DNA of 64,000 bases from Alnus glutinosa. Taxonomy: Eukaryota; Streptophyta; Magnoliopsida; Fagales; Betulaceae. How positions within the stretch are numbered: position 1 is the stretch's first letter; each line of letters starts with the position of its first letter. Position numbers and translations under genes: made by a program. The stretch covers positions 36,289,804 to 36,353,803 of the forward strand of contig NC_084888.1 in the NCBI RefSeq assembly GCF_958979055.1, written 5' to 3'. This document shows positions 37,672 to 49,621 of the stretch, piece by piece. The notes under the pieces are model-generated. The model was not told the origin of the DNA, searched no databases, and saw only the letters and a program-made list of their open reading frames with translations.

Positions 37672-40254
37672 AGTGCCCAATAAATTCAAATTTCTAATAG
37701 AGCTGATGACTTTTTTAATATATTTGCTTATTTTAAATACCCAATTTCACTTTTGTCACTTCTCTTCCTTTACAGCAATTTTTTTTTTTTTTTTTTTAAT
37801 TCCTGAGCATCTTCCTTTACAGCATTGCATTTGCTTTAAAATAACTATTGGATGACTCTTCTTCTATCATCTACATATGCCAATAGCAAATAGTGGTTCC
37901 ATAACCCGCGAAAACAATAATCACCTTAAGTTATATCACTTTTCATATGTTAAATCATCAATTATCATAAAAAGTTTAGACAGCAAGATAAAAACACGTG
38001 GAATAATGTCATTTTAAATAACTAATTATTCAAAAAATTTGAAGATAATAGAAGAAAGAAAGTAAATTTATTTATCTAATTAATATGTTAACAGCACACA
38101 ACAGTTCCTACAAACTTTTTAGTCATGGTTGAGCTTTCGGGGAGGTACTAGTCCCCAATTCTTTCAAAATTAACATGTTACCTTCTAAATTTTTATTTTA
38201 TTTTATTTTTTTTGTGCCCCCTACACCTAAAATTTTATTTTTGCCTTGACCACCGATCTAATATAAGAAAACCTAATATCGCTTCTGCCAACATGAATCA
38301 TGTAAACTCCATGTCAATCAAAACTATAAAATCAGGAAATTAGGGAATAAGGAGAAATGATACTTGGGGGACGTTTTACCGTCCCCCAGCAAACTTTTAT
38401 AATAAAAAATAATTTTTTTAATAAAAACAGTTTCTAATGTCATCAGAAACTGTTTTTGAATAAAAAAAATTCTATTTAAATGAAAAGTGACGGGCAGGGG
38501 CCGGCTGTTTTGCCCCTGCCTATCACTACTCAGGGAATAAGTCTCTTAGAAAGTAGAATAACAAATAGTTTGAAAAGTATTTGAAACCAAATTATCCCTC
38601 TAGTTACAAGTTGGAGGAGATCATGTATAACTCTAAAAGCTAAAATCCTAAAGGAACAGAGGATCATACACTTCTGAAACAGGTTATTGGGAGTAGGATC
38701 ATAATTCATTACAATTTAAAGAAATTGTAAAATTATGTGAATTAATGCCTTTTTTGCATTGAATGGTTTGAAAAATGATACTTATTAAAAATGTGGCATG
38801 TTATGGAGCATCTAAAAAAAAAAAAAGTTTTTTCTTCACTTTTGAATAAAAAAATATAAGTTTTTGCTCAAAGCTTTTTTAGGACATAAAGCGCAAAAAC
38901 TTCATGAAAATATACTCAATTCTAATTGGAAACACGTCACATTTTTAATAGGTAGAACTTTTCAAGCCGTTCATTTCAAGAAACAGCCTACATTCACATA
39001 ATTTCAGAATCTACAATTTTTAAAAATGATAGGAAATCCTTATCCCGGAAGCAACCCATAGAATTCATAGTTTTCAAATATTATAACTTCTGGCTATTCC
39101 TCCTACTTCACTGCCAGCCAATGAAGCAGGATAAAAACGGTGAAAAGGGTTGTAGGCAGTGAATACCCTTGAATCCACTAAGAAGGAACCTTGAATCCAC
39201 ACAGTGAATCCCTATGGGTGGCAATTTATTTTCGTGTATCGGTTCGAATCGTGTCAAGATATAACTATAAAATTAAATGGGTCAACCTTAACCTGACATA
39301 TCTAATTAAACAGATCATACCTCTCAATTCTAATCCGTTAATTTTGTGTTACGCTTGTGTTGGGTTTGCTGATTGTATAAAAAATTGTCGGTCACAAATG
39401 TCGCATATCGGGTTCGAATTATATTGAGATATGGGTATAAGACTATATAAGTCAACCATAACCCAGCTAACTTTATGTCAATTTTGCAAATCCTGTGAAA
39501 AATTGTCAGCCATAATTAGAATCATTCTTTTTTAGACAGACTATACAAGGAAATCTAACCAAATCAAATAGTAGCTCACTCAAATTACTCTCACCTAACC
39601 AAATCAAATAAAAACTCATAATTCAAAAGAAAAATGCTTGGTTACTACTACTTTTAGTATAATTTTCATGCAAACTAATGTGACAGTATATAATTTGTAA
39701 ATTAATTGAGAGTGTATAGTTGACAAATCAGTCAATAATAAATTGAAATAACAAATTAATTTTCTTACTTAATTATTTCACTAATTATCATATGTGACGT
39801 CAAATTGTAAAACAACTTGTAATAAAAGCGGTAGCAACCCTAATCCTACTCAATTCAAAAGAATAAAGTCAAACACCTACTAAAATCATAAAGAAAATAG
39901 TGATTAATTGTTTGGCCTTCTGTATATCAAGCTTTTTAAGAAGTTCAGTCCCATGAGTCCTGTCAAGCAACCATGCAAAAATAAGAAAAAAAAATTCGCC
40001 AATTGGCGGATCATATCATTTATCGCCAATTGGAGGGATTAAAACTAAAAGTGCGAGGGACAAATTATTATTCTTACTCTTTTTTTTTAAAAAAAAAAAA
40101 AAAAAAAAAAGAAAAGAAAAAAAAAAAGGAGAAAGTAAATAAAATTTTGAAGATCCACCTCATAAAAATATATATTTTAGGATTTCATTGAATTTTTAGA
40201 AAACTAGCTTATGGCTTGAGGGGACTAAGTAGTCACAATGGACTCTTCATATTT

Positions 40255-40298
<44 letters not shown>

Positions 40299-41080
40299 AT
40301 TTTTAATTTTAATTCTTAACAAAAATTGCATCTTTGTTATAGGTCAGCTTTCTTGTTTTCAATTCTCCAAAATATGTTAGAGGTGCTTCTTGTTTTTGCA
40401 TCTTTGTTTATATCTTCTTCTTTTTTCTTTTTTTCTTTTTTAAATTGTCATATAGCCATTGAGTTTTCGGCAAATAATAGATAACTATCTAAATTTTTAA
40501 TTTTGACAATTAAAGATATGAGTTTTGACTATTTAACAAGAGTAACATTAGATTCAGTATTTTTATCTTACAATTGTCCAACATGTTAACATAACACTTC
40601 AAATCAACCATTAAATCTTTTATTTATTTATTATTTTTCAACAAGGATTAATTAAAGGTTAGTTGAGAGTGCTATATTAACCTTATTGGATAGAATTATA
40701 GTACCTAGCATTTCTCATTTAGCAAATGAATAATGTTAAAAATCACAGTTTTATCTCACCACTATTTCACAATGCTGATCTACTAGTTTCAACCAATCAT
40801 TGGACCAGTTATAGTTATAAAAGAATACAAAATTACGGATTAGTTCAAGCTATCACGTTAATATTGTAAGATAAAAATGTAATTTCTAATATCACCCCTT
40901 ATCAAATAGGTCATTCCATCTTATTTTCTTTACAAATTTTAATGAAAGAAGAGTGAGGTTCTTTTCCATGTAAAATCAATAAAAATTTACCATGTGAGAA
41001 CCCCCGTCCAAATCACCATGTCATATATAGACATTATGCCCAATTTTTTTTTTTAATTATTATATTAAAGAAAAAACTGA
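37672..41080. other. repeat-rich intergenic region
   Basis: No gene. Contains a hairpin GGGGGACGTTTTACCGTCCCCC-like sequence at about 38365-38387, a GGTTCGAATCGTGTCAAGAT-type interspersed repeat at 39215-39500, a MITE-like block at 39655-39840, an A tract at about 40087-40130, a long poly-T at about 40258-40294 and a MITE-like block at about 40730-40900. Confidence 0.4.
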
Positions 41081-41081
41081 A

Positions 41082-41218
41082 GGGAAAGGGAGGCGGTGGT
41101 GGGGTAAGGCTCCACCCCCACAAAAAGGGGCGGTTAGGGGGTGGAGTTCCATCCCACCCTCCTCTATGACGACTATGAGGGTGGAGATCCACCCCAGCAC
41201 CAATAGTCTGCCACCTAT
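41082..41218. repeat. GC-rich GGGGTGG hairpin tract without clear arms (E)
   Basis: A strikingly GC-rich run in AT-rich surroundings, with GGTGGGG...CCACCCCC, GGGGGTGGAG...ATCCCACCC and GGGTGGAGATCCACCCC units that fold back on themselves. It resembles the cores of the four foldback elements at 20.5, 25.0, 45.9 and 47.9 kb, but long inverted arms are not visible. Confidence 0.5.
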
Positions 41219-41229
41219 AGGCGAAGGGG

Positions 41230-41745
41230 CAAAAGCTCGACGAAGGTCTTTGCTAAAATAAGAAAGAAATCCCCTTCAAGGCTAGTAACTAAACATCACA
41301 ACCAGTCCAAGCACTGCCCAATATTATTAACGATTGCCCTCGCTCATCTTCATCTAGTTACTTGAGTTCCATTCTTCGGTGGCTGGGACTGAGCAGTGAG
41401 TAAGCCCCTCCCGTCAAGGTTGATGTACAAATACCATAAGAGTGACAAAGCGCTGACCTAGTTACTCAAAGCCCAACATTACGTGGCAATATAAACATTC
41501 CACTGACAATATAAAGCACCAGACACAGATAATTGTAATAGCCAGTGTTGCTTTCTGCTCAGTATCTACAATCTTGGCCCAATCTGCTGCTGTACGAGGT
41601 GGGGGTAACTACTCTTGGGGTCACTGTAAAGGTAGATACAGTGAGTGAGGACCATCCGCTTTGCTCATTTGTGTGAATTGGTAGAGCCCTCCTGTGTTCG
41701 TCCCACTTGCACCAAAGCTTAAAACTCCTCCAATACCAATACTTT
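41230..41745. other. balanced-composition noncoding stretch
   Basis: About 500 bases with near-balanced base composition and no simple repeats, lying beyond the likely poly(A) site of COI1. Stops occur in all frames at short spacing. It could be an untranslated transcript, a decayed gene or an unrecognised repeat. I cannot decide. Confidence 0.3.
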
Positions 41746-41993
41746 ATATAATACCCAGGATAATGTATATGTGTTATAATAAAACTAAATATTTCTATGC
41801 CACTTAATAATATGAGAACTTAAAATGTTAAATTAAATGTGAAATTTCACGGCCAACATCATCCGTTATCCGACATCGGGGGAACCTGTTATGTAATATT
41901 TCATTAGACCCTTCTGGCTCAGGGCTTCATTCCAGTCGGTTGTCACAATAATATGGCAGCACAAAATCATGGCAAGTCAAATCACTCTTCATT

Positions 41994-42330
41994 TTTATTC
42001 ACAAACTTGAAATGGCCCAACATTGCACCCAATGAAACAATACTTTCCAATAAGATTGACTCAGCATATTAAGACCAAGTGACCAAAGGGTTGAAGAGTT
42101 CAGGCCAACTTCCCCAAACAGGGAAGAGAGATGGCAGCACCAAAGACGCAAGTGCTTCCAAATTACATAAGAAAACCCCAAACTTATTACAGGACTAATG
42201 TCTAGAACTAGGAAAGAAAAATGAAATGAAATTGAAAACCTCTTACCAAATGGGGAAAAGCTACCTGAATTTATGAACAAGACGCAACAGGAAAAGGACC
42301 TCCTTTGCAGAAGGGGTGCTATATACAGCT
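41994..42330 (-). promoter_or_regulatory. COI1 3' UTR with poly(A) signal
   Basis: Minus-strand sequence after the COI1 stop is T-rich and GT-rich, and ends with AATAAA at 41999-41994, a likely polyadenylation signal about 330 bases past the stop. Inference from sequence only. Confidence 0.5.
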
Positions 42331-45300
42331 CTACGCAGCAACAAAGGCTTCTGGATACAGAGGGGTAACAGTATCTGGAAAATCTGTTCTTGGTCCTGCA
42401 AGGGAGTAATATGCAAGTATATGGGCTGGATGCTCGACTACTACGTTCTCCTCAACCGGATTAACAAACTCAACTTGTCTGGGAGGAATCAATTCAATAT
42501 TCCAGAATGGGCGAGCCATTGCTAAAAGGTCACGACTTCCAGATGCTCTATATCCTTGCACCCATAAGTACCTCAGCGAAGTCAGTTGCATCACAGCAGC
42601 AGCCAGTGCACGCTCACTGAAGCAGCAGCACCTCATTTCTAGTTTTTGTAAGCTGGGACAGCCCCTAGAGAATTCCAGAAGCCCGGCATCAGACTCCCCA
42701 ACAGAACCCAGAAGCATCCATCTTATATTTTGGCTGTACTGCCCAACATAACCAAGACCCACATCAGTCAAGGCCCCAGGTCGGAGATACAATGCAAACC
42801 TTCTAAGCTTTTCACAACCCCTCAAAAGAGCTCGGACTCCATGGTCAAGTGGCAAATCCGTTATCCTCTCTTCTTGGTCAAGCAAGACCAGGCGGAAATC
42901 ATTGAGTTTTTTTGAGTTAGTGCCAATACATTCCAGAGAAGTATTTGTTATATCAGACACATACACAGCCAAGTATTCCAGTTCTAGGCAGCCCTGAGCC
43001 AAAGCAATTAAACCTCTTTGTGAAACTACACCACCTTCATCATCCATTCCCTGCTCATCAGCACCTCGCTCAATCCTAAGCCTCTTTAGTTTCTTACAAT
43101 TCCGAGCAAGATCTTCTAATCCTCTGTCTCCAATAACATTCCTCGTCTGTCCATATGAAAAACAAATTTAGAAATATATGCAATTTTCAGATACAGTTCC
43201 TAGTCCTAAGAAGAGCACTTAATACCTACTCACTCCCTTAGGTAGTACCAATTTCTAGAATATGCACCTGTATTTGGCATTTTGCATTGTCCTTTAGTTT
43301 CTAAATCTTATATTCCAATTAACATGACATTCAATTTGCTGTTACCTGAGTCAAATGGCAAATTTAAAATAGAAGTAAACAAGGTAAAATTCCGGGAATA
43401 TAATCTTTTAAAACCCAGAATCCAAGGTCAAATTATGAGAATTAAGTAACCGCAGATTCTTATGGAAGAAAAAAGTTCAATAAATAGTTGAATGACAAAC
43501 GGCAAAGAATCTGGGTAAGAAAACAAGAAACAAAAGCCGGTTTAAGAATGTACATATATGGTGCCTCAGAATTTCAGAAATAAGATAAAATCCATAATTC
43601 AGACCAAAAGAAAATATAAAATAATATATATATATAAAGGAGAAAAATAAAAGATATGGTTTTGTGATTCTACCTCAAGAACTTCTAAGTTGGGGCACCT
43701 CTGGATTAACAGACAATGGTCATCTGTGTCAAGCAGTGTATAGAGGAGATCCAACTTTTTGAGTAGGGATGCAAAAGGGAATACAACTGCCATTTCATTC
43801 TTCCCCATGTATGATAGACCCAAACGGCATAAGTTTGGGGGTAATGCTACAACTGAGTACCCGAGTGGTTGCTCATTGAAAGAACCCCCACAAAATTCTT
43901 CTAAAGCAGTTGCAGCACGAAAGAAACCTTGGAGTTCCAAGATTTCATAATCACTAACTTTAACAGAGACTAAGGAGCGACAATTTCTGGCTATGAGTTC
44001 AAGGTCTTCAAATCTGACTTTTTCAAGATAAGTCATGTAAAAATTTAAAGTTTCAAGAACTGTATTGTTCAAAGCAAGCTCATGTAGCCATTCGCCATCT
44101 TTCTCCACAATTGTGCTCTCCTCCAAAAACAATGTTCTTAAATTCCTGAGGAAGCATATAAAATTAACACCTCAGTCAATAATGACTACAGATCAGGGTC
44201 ACGGGCAGCAGAACCAATAGCTTAATTCAGTTGACAGCAGATTGTGCTCACACTTCCACAAGACCATAGTTGCATAGAAATGAAAAAGAAAAATGATGTC
44301 TTATACAACTTTAACAAATATGTTCTATCACAATATGCTTAAAAATTTGTTATAATTTCATGTTTCAAGCAACAAGAATCTTGAAAACTGCATCAATTAA
44401 TATACCTTACATACTCATACTCTCACAGACAAAACTCAGAAACGTAATAGCAATGGCCTGAATAACTCTCACCAAATACAGTTACCGACCAAAATTTAAT
44501 ATTAACGTCGGTATCACATGATCAATTAAAATATGCACATAATTCTCAACTAATTTGCATCCACCACACAAGTCCTGTTTCTCCAACTCCAGTACATGTT
44601 CATTAATAGGTCAACATTTCTCTTCCACCATCTCAACACTTTCTTGTTCTTTTTCTTTTGGGGGACGAGCTTACAGTCCTAACTCACACAACAAGGAAAA
44701 CAGGGATTTTTTTTCTATAAGATTAAAATAAATATGGGAAACTTCCTAAATGCATGTAAAAATTAGAAGCAAAGAGAAGAATCAAAGCACAGAGAGAACT
44801 TTAAAAAGTATGCAAAATTTTGTGCGTAGAACACAGTTCTAGCCATTGTTTAAGCTGCATTGCAAGTACAGGAAAGATATAATTCATTTTGTGCATCTTT
44901 TTTATTTTTATTTTTTATTTTTTTTAATTAGTTGATATATCATTAAAAACATAGGGTGCCCCCATGTACAGAGTAAGCTAAGGGTTTTTCTTTTTTGAAA
45001 AGAGGGAGACAAGAGAGTCTGGAGAGAGAAAAAAGAATTCTGAATAGGGCTCCTGCCCCCATGTAAATAAGAAGTATACAAGCCTTCCTAAGTAGTAGGG
45101 GTAAAAAGAACAAGAAAATCTTGATAACCAATCAATAAATGAGCAACATAAGCAGCTGTCCAAAGATAATTGGTGATAAAGAATAAATGAATAGTGTATT
45201 TCTACACGTGAGGACTAAAACTTGACAAACATATCAAAATGACCCAAAGCATCTCTCTAGAGATTCAAGTTCTAATTTCTAATATCACGCATACTGCAAT

Positions 45301-48300
45301 CAATTCACTTTATACATATAAAAAAGAAAGAGAAAAGACAGGAGGCATTGCTTATTCCTAGATCTCCTTTGATTGCTCTCATACTCAATTGCTCCATTGT
45401 TCATGGTATTGCTATTCTTTCCAAAGTCCCCGAGTCCCACAACCTAGATGATTATCCCACACTTCTCAAATCTTCACCTTGTGTTGTATTCCAACTCGAA
45501 ATCACAACTAGTTGTTCACTAAAATGTAATTCATAAATTCAATAAGGATGAGCATATTCACACATTTTGGAATAAATCTTGCAATTCTAACAAGTAGTCA
45601 CAAGTTTCAAGATATAGAATCAATGCAGTTTACTTTTAAAGCAAAACCAAATATATCATTCCCTTTCTTCATTCAAGAAAGATAGCTAGATGCAGTAATA
45701 AAAAAGGAAAAGCTTTGTATCATTGCACGAGCTACCTTTCAATCTCACTCCAAAATCTTCATGTATGTACGGTTCACAAGCATTTGCTTGTCAAAAGTAT
45801 AAATATTTAAGTTTTTCAGTCTCAGTCCTAGATCTGATGCATTTGAAGTAGTAATTAACCTCTTGACTCATACGCCTTCTTTTTTTAAAAAAATAAAATA
45901 AAATAAAGATTCATGATCAAATCTTCCCTATTTAAAATTAGGAAAAATGCAAAATCACTCCTTGTGATTGGCCTAAATTACAAATCGCTCATTGCGATAT
46001 AAAAAATAATTCAGAGGTCCTCGAGATAGGCCAAACTAACAATTTAGTCCCTATAGTCAAATTCCGCCAAAACACTTCACATATTTTGTTAGTGTGCCAT
46101 GTCATCACCAATAGAATGACGACACATGTCACTTTTAATAAAAAATATTAATATATAAAACCTAAAAATTAAAAAATTCCTTTTTTTTTTTTTAAAGAAA
46201 AAAAGGAAAAAAGAAAGGGGTCGGGAGTGGTGTGTAAGCCACCCAGAGGTGGCCAGCGCCACTTCATGGGGTGGCCCGTAAGCCACCTTAGATGGGGTCG
46301 GGGGTGGCGCGTGACCTTTTTTAAAAAAAAAAAAAAAAAGTGACATGTGTCGTCATTCTCTGTTGGTGATGACGTGTCACACTAATAGAATATGTCAAGT
46401 GTTTTGACAGAATTTGACTGTAGAGACTAAATTGTTATTTTGGCCAACTCCGAGGGTCTCTAAATTGTTTTTTATATCACAAGGAGTGTTTTGTAATTTA
46501 AGCCAACCACAATGACTGATTTTGCATTTATCCCTTTAAAATTTGTTATGACGGTATTGTTAGTTCTACTTCATCCTTAGAATGTTTATACAGAATGTGC
46601 AAGTGTTCCTATATATTTTGGAATATTATTTGTGTTATCTAATAATTCAACTTTTCCAAGATGTTTATTATTTCTAGACAAATGATAATGTTTTTGATAA
46701 GAATTTTTTTTTTAATAAGACAAATGATAATGTTTCTATTCTCTAAATCTTGATTCAGTGCTGAACCTACATAGAATCTAATCCTGACAAGCTTGAGTCT
46801 TTCATTACACATTATATCATCTCGAGTACTTGTGAGGAAACCTTTCCATCAGTCACTCAAGTGAAATAACTGGTTTTCACAATTGATCTCCATACCATAA
46901 AGAGTAAATATTCATCTCCCTTTCCAAAACTGATCGGCCCCAAAGCTGCTCACTCATTCCCCCAAAAGTTTCACAACATAACCCATAAGCTTGATGTAAC
47001 AATAATTCATACAACTTCTTTTCAATAAAATTATTACTTATAAAAAAACAATACTTAGTACAACTTCCTCTGGTAAGTTATTAATCTATTCATCACCATG
47101 TTTTCCCTCCATTCATCTAGTGATTTCCCCATTTCAAGAAGCTTTGTGTAGCCCATTGTCATACTCATACACAACCCATAATTACTAAAATCTTGTGGAA
47201 ATTTAGTTAGATGATTTTCCGGATTACGAATTCTAACCTAAGCATGAGATGTGCCAATCCCAGCTACCTAAGCAATCCTCAATGTGATCAATATGAATTG
47301 ACAAGGCAAGGAATCAAATTAATGTTGAGTATGGACACAACCAGAATATATATATATATATCCAACTATTGTCTAAAAAATATGTTATAGGATTAAGAAA
47401 TCATTCAAGTATATTCTGACTTTACGTTTGTACTCAACCCGTCTGTCAGTGGTAAATTCGGTTAGAATATTAATTAATGATTAAAGTCACTTTTTTCTAT
47501 CAGACTATCAGCTTAAGCTTTTGAGATAAGCGGTCATTTAACATGGTATCAAAGACCATGTCTTGAGTTCAAACCTTGTGTCCACCATTCACCCCCATTT
47601 CAATTAAACATTCTACGTGTTCAACCTCACTTATTGAGAGTGAGTTTGAGCCCACACGTGAAGGAAAGTGTTAGAATATTAATTAATGATTAAACACACT
47701 ATTTCTTATATGATTGCCAACGTCCTTTCATTTATAAAACCCGCCATAATTAAAAATAGAATATTAATAATTTCACAAACCATTGAGAAATTGTACAGAA
47801 CTTTAATCCTCCTAAATGAGAAGGCTATCAATTCACAAGTGTCAATGTGTTTTTTTCAAAACTTTCCAAAGTACAAAAGAATAACTTCAATAAGGACCTT
47901 GTATAAACTAGGTCCTTTACACCCTCCAATGGAGAGTTATCACATCAGCTTGGAACACAACACCGAAAATGAAAGTCCACACCAGATCAAGTTTGCCCCA
48001 TTAAGAGAAACCCACTGTTTTTGGCAGGGGTGGCTGTGCCACCACCCTACTATTCTGGCAAGGGGTGGCCGCCCCACAGATCTGGAAGGAAGTGGTCACA
48101 CGGCCACCCACTATTTTGGCATCGGGTGGCTGCACGACCACCCCATTGTTATGGGGAGGAGGGTGGTCGTGGCCACCCCACAGATTTGGAAGGGGGGGCC
48201 GCACAACCACCCCCTGTTCTGTAAATGGGCAGACACTATTTGATGTGGCCGAGTGCTTTTGGTATTGTGTTCCAAACTGACGTGGCAGTTCTCTGTTGGA

Positions 48301-49621
48301 GGGTGTAAAGGACCTTATTTACACTATGTCCTTGTTGAAGTTATTCTCTATATCTAATAACCTTAATTTTCGCTCATCATTGAAGATAACAACAAAGAGT
48401 TTGCGGGACATTCAAAAATAAATTAAAATTAGCATGTCAACCATTAAAAATGCAACTCCTTAACAACAATTAGAAGCACTGAACTGTATCGGTAACAAAT
48501 TATTGAAAAGGAAGTAGAAACTAACTAAAGATAAAGGAAAACTATACAAGTCAAGCTCAAAGAAATTTAAGGCTTGCAAACCATATTTAACCAATCCAAA
48601 AGCAATAAAAACAAAATTAAAAAAATATATATATATATATATCTAATAGGATTCGGGGAAAATAAATAAAAGAGAGAGAAAGCTCAGTAAGTCACACAAT
48701 CTATGACCAATCCAACAGCACGAAAATAGAAATAATTCTATATATATTTTTTTTAATAAAAAAGTATTAGAAAACAAAAGAGAATGCTCACTAAGTCACA
48801 CAATCCAAAGAAAAAGTTAGACTATTACCATGTATTCACGCAACTATTTTTCATAAAAGAAACCTCGGCCAGGTAATAAACTGGAAGAAACAGTTAAGCA
48901 AGCAGATTCAACACACAAAGAAGATTTTTTTCCTTTTCGTTACACCTAATAAGGCACAAAATTCTGTTAGATTCATCTTCAAATTAATAATAATCTTTCC
49001 TAATTACCTAAAATTTAATACAATCCCGAAACTATAGCAAAACAAGTATTAAATGCGAATCCAGAAGAGTACAACACCTACAGACGAAAACAACAAACTT
49101 GAATTATCACTAACAAAAAGAACACAAAAGAAAAATAACCTGCAGGAACGACCGATATGTAAAAGGCCATCGGTGGAAAAGCCAGAGCACTTGTCGAGCT
49201 TGAGCGCGTGTAGCACGCGCCCGCGGGACCGAGCGAGAAGCTCCAGATCCAAGTCACTGACGATCATTCGCCGGAAGTGAAGCGACTTAAGGCAGTTGAA
49301 CGACTCGGCGATCTCGTTCACCCAGGGCGTGACGTAGCCTCCCCAATCCTCCGGTATCAGATTGAACATCGCGGCCCTGGGCTTTCCCTTCAGCTTCAGC
49401 GACTCCAGGTGCCGAAACCTCCGGCGCAGCCGATCGGGGCTCGTCGTGTAGCAGAGCGCGATCGTCACGTGCTTCCGCGTCTGCGCGTCGAGCTCATACC
49501 ACTGCCGGCACACCAGCGACGCAGCGTCACGGTCCTTCGAGTCGTGGATGTACGGCATCACGCAGCCGAGAACCACGTCCGACATTCCGGTATTCATTCT
49601 GATCACGTTCCGATCCTCCAT
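42331..49621 (-). CDS. COI1: COI1, jasmonate receptor F-box/LRR protein
   Basis: Three coding exons on the minus strand: 49621-49140, 44145-43674 and 43146-42331. They join in frame with GT-AG introns to give 589 residues (Arabidopsis COI1 has 592). COI1 is the F-box subunit of an SCF ubiquitin ligase; with JA-Ile it binds JAZ repressors and sends them for degradation. The F-box lies at about residues 13-55 (SDVVLGCVMPYIHDSKDRDA, SLVCRQW); the rest is leucine-rich repeats. Residues known to contact JA-Ile in Arabidopsis sit in conserved contexts: LKLKGKPRAAM (K81/R85), LRIERGADEQG (R348), LEYLAVYVSD (Y386), YLRPG (R409) and GYRAS (R496). The start is the conserved MED; an in-frame ATG 12 codons upstream (49657) is less likely. 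Intron 1 is 4.99 kb and full of repeats. Confidence 0.96.
44890..45170 (-). mobile_element. LINE 3'-end fragment in COI1 intron 1
   Basis: A T-rich stretch (about 44898-44925, the inverse of an A tail) is followed by GTTGATATATCATTAAAAAC and GTGCCCCCATGTACAGAGTA, repeated as TGCCCCCATGTAAATAAG at 45055. This resembles the 3' end of plant non-LTR elements, inserted in the same direction as COI1 transcription. No long frame; class moderately uncertain. Confidence 0.4.
45940..46534. mobile_element. foldback MULE-like MITE with GC-rich core (C), in COI1 intron 1
   Basis: 595 bp. The ends AGGAAAAATGCAAAATCA and TGATTTTGCATTTATCCC are inverse. TTTAAAATT lies exactly on both sides (45931-45939 and 46535-46543), a 9-bp Mutator-type duplication. 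The arms are about 200 bp each (for example GACGACACATGTCACTT / AAGTGACATGTGTCGTC). The centre (about 46215-46320) has GGGGTCGGGAGTGG, GGGGTGGCCC and GCCACC units. Noncoding. Confidence 0.8.
47460..47725 (+). mobile_element. TRIM-like miniature LTR retroelement, second family
   Basis: GTTAGAATATTAATTAATGA recurs directly at 47461 and 47670. The first repeat (about 47460-47543) is followed by TGGTATCAAAGAC, a likely tRNA-Met primer site, and the inner part is noncoding. It differs in sequence from the TRIMs at 17.2 and 28.5 kb. Lies in COI1 intron 1 on the opposite strand. The whole looks incomplete. Confidence 0.55.
47879..48347. mobile_element. foldback element with GC-rich core (D), in COI1 intron 1
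   Basis: The arms GAATAACTTCAATAAGGACC / GGACATAGTG...TTCAACAAGG (read inverse) and CCTTTACACCCTCCAA / TTGGAGGGTGTAAAGG face each other over about 130 bp. The centre (about 48024-48230) repeats GGGGTGGC, GCCACCCC and ATTTTGGCA/ATTCTGGCA spacers with CACAGATCTGGAAGG twice. About 470 bp; no clear target duplication was found. Long frames here come from the symmetry. Confidence 0.7.

Noticed and set aside
38352-38530. Possible MITE with GGGGGACG hairpin and CCCCTGCC end
   Set aside because: The two ends share layout but not enough sequence to call terminal inverted repeats, and no target duplication was found.
47686-48280. Open frames of up to 185 codons over foldback D
   Set aside because: Most of the length is the GGGGTGGC-repeat core read in different frames on both strands; the upstream part is AT-rich and motif-free.
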